This document shows positions 6,591 through 7,701 of a DNA stretch of 7,701 nucleotides, piece by piece. Numbering within the stretch: position 1 is the stretch's first letter; every line of letters begins with the position of its first letter. The translations under genes and the position numbers were made by a program. This DNA is from Chromatiales bacterium (GTDB taxonomy: Bacteria; Pseudomonadota; Gammaproteobacteria; SZUA-152), in assembly GCA_026999335.1 (NCBI GenBank), contig JALTPW010000860.1, positions 1 through 7,701 on the forward strand, written 5' to 3'. The notes under the pieces were generated by a model. The model saw nothing but the letters and a program-made list of their open reading frames with translations, had not been told where the DNA came from and searched no databases.

Positions 6591-6611
6591 CAGTCATCCC
6601 CAAACATCAGT
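6583..6611. repeat. 12-bp direct repeat across the mlaE stop codon, 17-bp period
   Basis: CCAAACATCAGT occurs exactly at 6583-6594 and again at 6600-6611, separated by five bases. On the minus strand the first-read copy encodes the LMFG end of MlaE and the second supplies the mlaE stop (TGA) and the ATG of the 27-codon ORF. The 17-base period shifts the reading frame, consistent with a short tandem duplication that moved the end of mlaE. A chance repeat of this length at such a place is unlikely but possible. Confidence 0.6.
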
Positions 6612-7372
6612 GCGGTCAAGATGAAATTCAGCCCCAACACGGCCAGCGAGGCGTGTACTACCGTACGTGTGGTGGCACGGCTCACCCCTTCGGATGTGGG
6701 CACGGCATCATAGCCCTCGAAAAGTGCGATCCAGGTCACGACGAAACCGAATACTACACTCTTGATAACGCCACTGGCCACGTCATCGAACAGATCCACC
6801 TTGGCCTGCATCTGCGACCAGAAGGCACCCTCGTCCACGCCCAGCAGGCCCACGGCAACAAGATAACCGCCGATAATACCCACCGCACTGAAGATGGCGG
6901 CCAGCAACGGCATGGCGATGATGCCGCCCAACAGGCGCGGCGCCACCACCCGATGCAGCGGGTTCACCGCCATCATTTCCATCGCCGAGAGCTGTTCCGT
7001 GGCCTTCATCAAGCCGATCTCAGCCGTCAATGCCGAGCCAGCGCGGCCGGCAAACAGCAGCGCCCCCATCACCGGGCCCAATTCACGCACCAGCGACAGC
7101 GCTACCACCACACCCAGCGACTCGGTAGCGCCAAAATCGACCAACGTATTGTAGCCTTGCAGGGCCAGCACCATGCCGACGAACAGACCGGATACGGCGA
7201 TGATCAGCAGGGATAAGACACCGCTGGCGTAAATCTGTTTTATCACCAAACCAAAGCGCGGCAGCAGACTCGGGAAGCCGCCCAGCACATACAGCAGGAA
7301 CAGGTGGCCACGGCCGATGCGCTCGGTGATACCCAGGGTCGTCGCACCCAGGCGTTGCAGGAAGCCCATCAT
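6590..7372 (-). CDS. mlaE: MlaE, permease subunit of the Mla lipid ABC transporter
   Basis: The inner-membrane permease of the MlaFEDB complex, moving phospholipid between the inner membrane and the MlaD pore, powered by MlaF. The 260-residue product has the E. coli length. Visible features are an N-terminal amphipathic region, membrane helices around 52-72, 87-107, 150-178 and 200-218, the family signature LSLVRELGPVMGALLFAGR (92-110), the coupling-helix region LTAEIGLMKATEQLSAMEMM (115-134), and the C-terminal block YDAVPTSEGVSRATTRTVVH (221-240) ending in LMFGDD. Start: ATGATG at 7372, overlapping the mlaF stop (ATGA). A longer reading from 7468 would add 32 residues of non-family sequence inside mlaF and is rejected. 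The stop lies within a 17-bp-period direct repeat. Confidence 0.96.
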   Translation of the reverse strand: MMGFLQRLGATTLGITERIGRGHLFLLYVLGGFPSLLPRFGLVIKQIYASGVLSLLIIAVSGLFVGMVLALQGYNTLVDFGATESLGVVVALSLVRELGPVMGALLFAGRAGSALTAEIGLMKATEQLSAMEMMAVNPLHRVVAPRLLGGIIAMPLLAAIFSAVGIIGGYLVAVGLLGVDEGAFWSQMQAKVDLFDDVASGVIKSVVFGFVVTWIALFEGYDAVPTSEGVSRATTRTVVHASLAVLGLNFILTALMFGDD

Positions 7373-7701
7373 GGGCTGTCCGCCAGCAGATCGGCACGAT
7401 AGTCGGACGCCGGATAGTGGAACGGTACCGGACCGTCGCTCTGCCCCTGCAGAAATTGCTGTACCCACGGCGAGGTGGATTGCCGCAGCGCCTGCGGTGT
7501 GCCGTGCTCAACCACCCGGCCTGCGGAGATCACATACACATAATCCGCGATGGACAGGCTTTCCAGCACATCGTGCGACACCACCACTGACGTCAGTCCC
7601 AGCGCATCGGTTAAGCTGCGTAACAGGGTGACTAGCACACCCAGCGAAATGGGATCCTGGCCGGTAAACGGCTCATCGAACAGCACCATCTCTGGATCCA
7701 G
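7369..7701 (-). CDS. mlaF: MlaF, ATPase subunit of the Mla ABC transporter (C-terminal 110 residues)
   Basis: The cytoplasmic ATP-binding subunit that drives MlaFEDB. Only the C-terminal part is in the window and the frame is open to the right edge. Present: Walker B with catalytic Glu (MVLFDEP), D-loop region TGQDP, and the H-loop His in SVVVSHD. The Walker A, Q-loop and ABC signature must lie outside. The tail has DGPVPFHYPASDYRADLL, closely like the E. coli MlaF C-terminal extension, which contacts the neighbouring subunit and MlaB. This tail separates it from generic ABC ATPases. The stop overlaps the mlaE start (ATGA). The operon promoter lies beyond the right edge. Confidence 0.95.
   Translation of the reverse strand: MDPEMVLFDEPFTGQDPISLGVLVTLLRSLTDALGLTSVVVSHDVLESLSIADYVYVISAGRVVEHGTPQALRQSTSPWVQQFLQGQSDGPVPFHYPASDYRADLLADSP

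Noticed and set aside
6653..7216. Plus-strand open frame of 187 codons opposite mlaE
   Set aside because: Its translation is rich in His, Gln and Arg without any fold signal, and mlaE on the other strand is certain.
7373..7468. Longer MlaE start at 7468
   Set aside because: The added 32 residues come from the mlaF coding region in another frame and have no MlaE similarity; starting at 7372 gives the 260-residue length and an ATGA overlap.

Overview
The window reads as chromosomal DNA of a Gram-negative bacterium, most likely a gammaproteobacterium. The MlaE and MlaF reading frames closely resemble the E. coli proteins (MlaE ends ILTALMFG and is 260 residues long, the E. coli length; MlaF has the VPF-YPA-DY-ADLL tail). 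Both halves of the window encode proteins with secretion signals and outer-membrane folds. I cannot name the species.

Left half (1-3726, + strand): three tightly packed genes. The first two are divergent members of the aminoglycoside phosphotransferase/choline kinase-like (APH) kinase superfamily; the first runs off the left edge. The third is an outer-membrane beta-barrel of the alginate-export (AlgE-like) family, whose start codon overlaps the stop of the second kinase (ATGA). This looks like the 3' end of an operon that makes, modifies or exports an envelope glycan or other cell-surface polymer. The substrate is not visible.

Right half (3758-7701, - strand): a retrograde phospholipid transport (Mla) operon in the order mlaF (partial)-mlaE-mlaD-TolC-family gene-mlaC-mlaB. 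MlaF/MlaE/MlaD/MlaB form the inner-membrane ABC complex and MlaC is the periplasmic lipid carrier. The unusual part is a full-length TolC-type outer-membrane efflux protein between mlaD and mlaC, the position where some proteobacterial mla operons carry mlaA. No mlaA is present in the window. Every junction in this operon overlaps by one to eight bases, provided that a previously hidden 27-codon ORF between mlaE and mlaD (6507-6590) is counted. That ORF begins inside one copy of a 12-bp direct repeat (17-bp period) lying across the mlaE stop, so it may derive from a small duplication at the end of mlaE.

The two operons converge at 3727-3757, a gap of about 31 bp with one weak hairpin. There is no intergenic stretch over 300 bases, and I saw no RNA gene, CRISPR array, insertion sequence or phage element.
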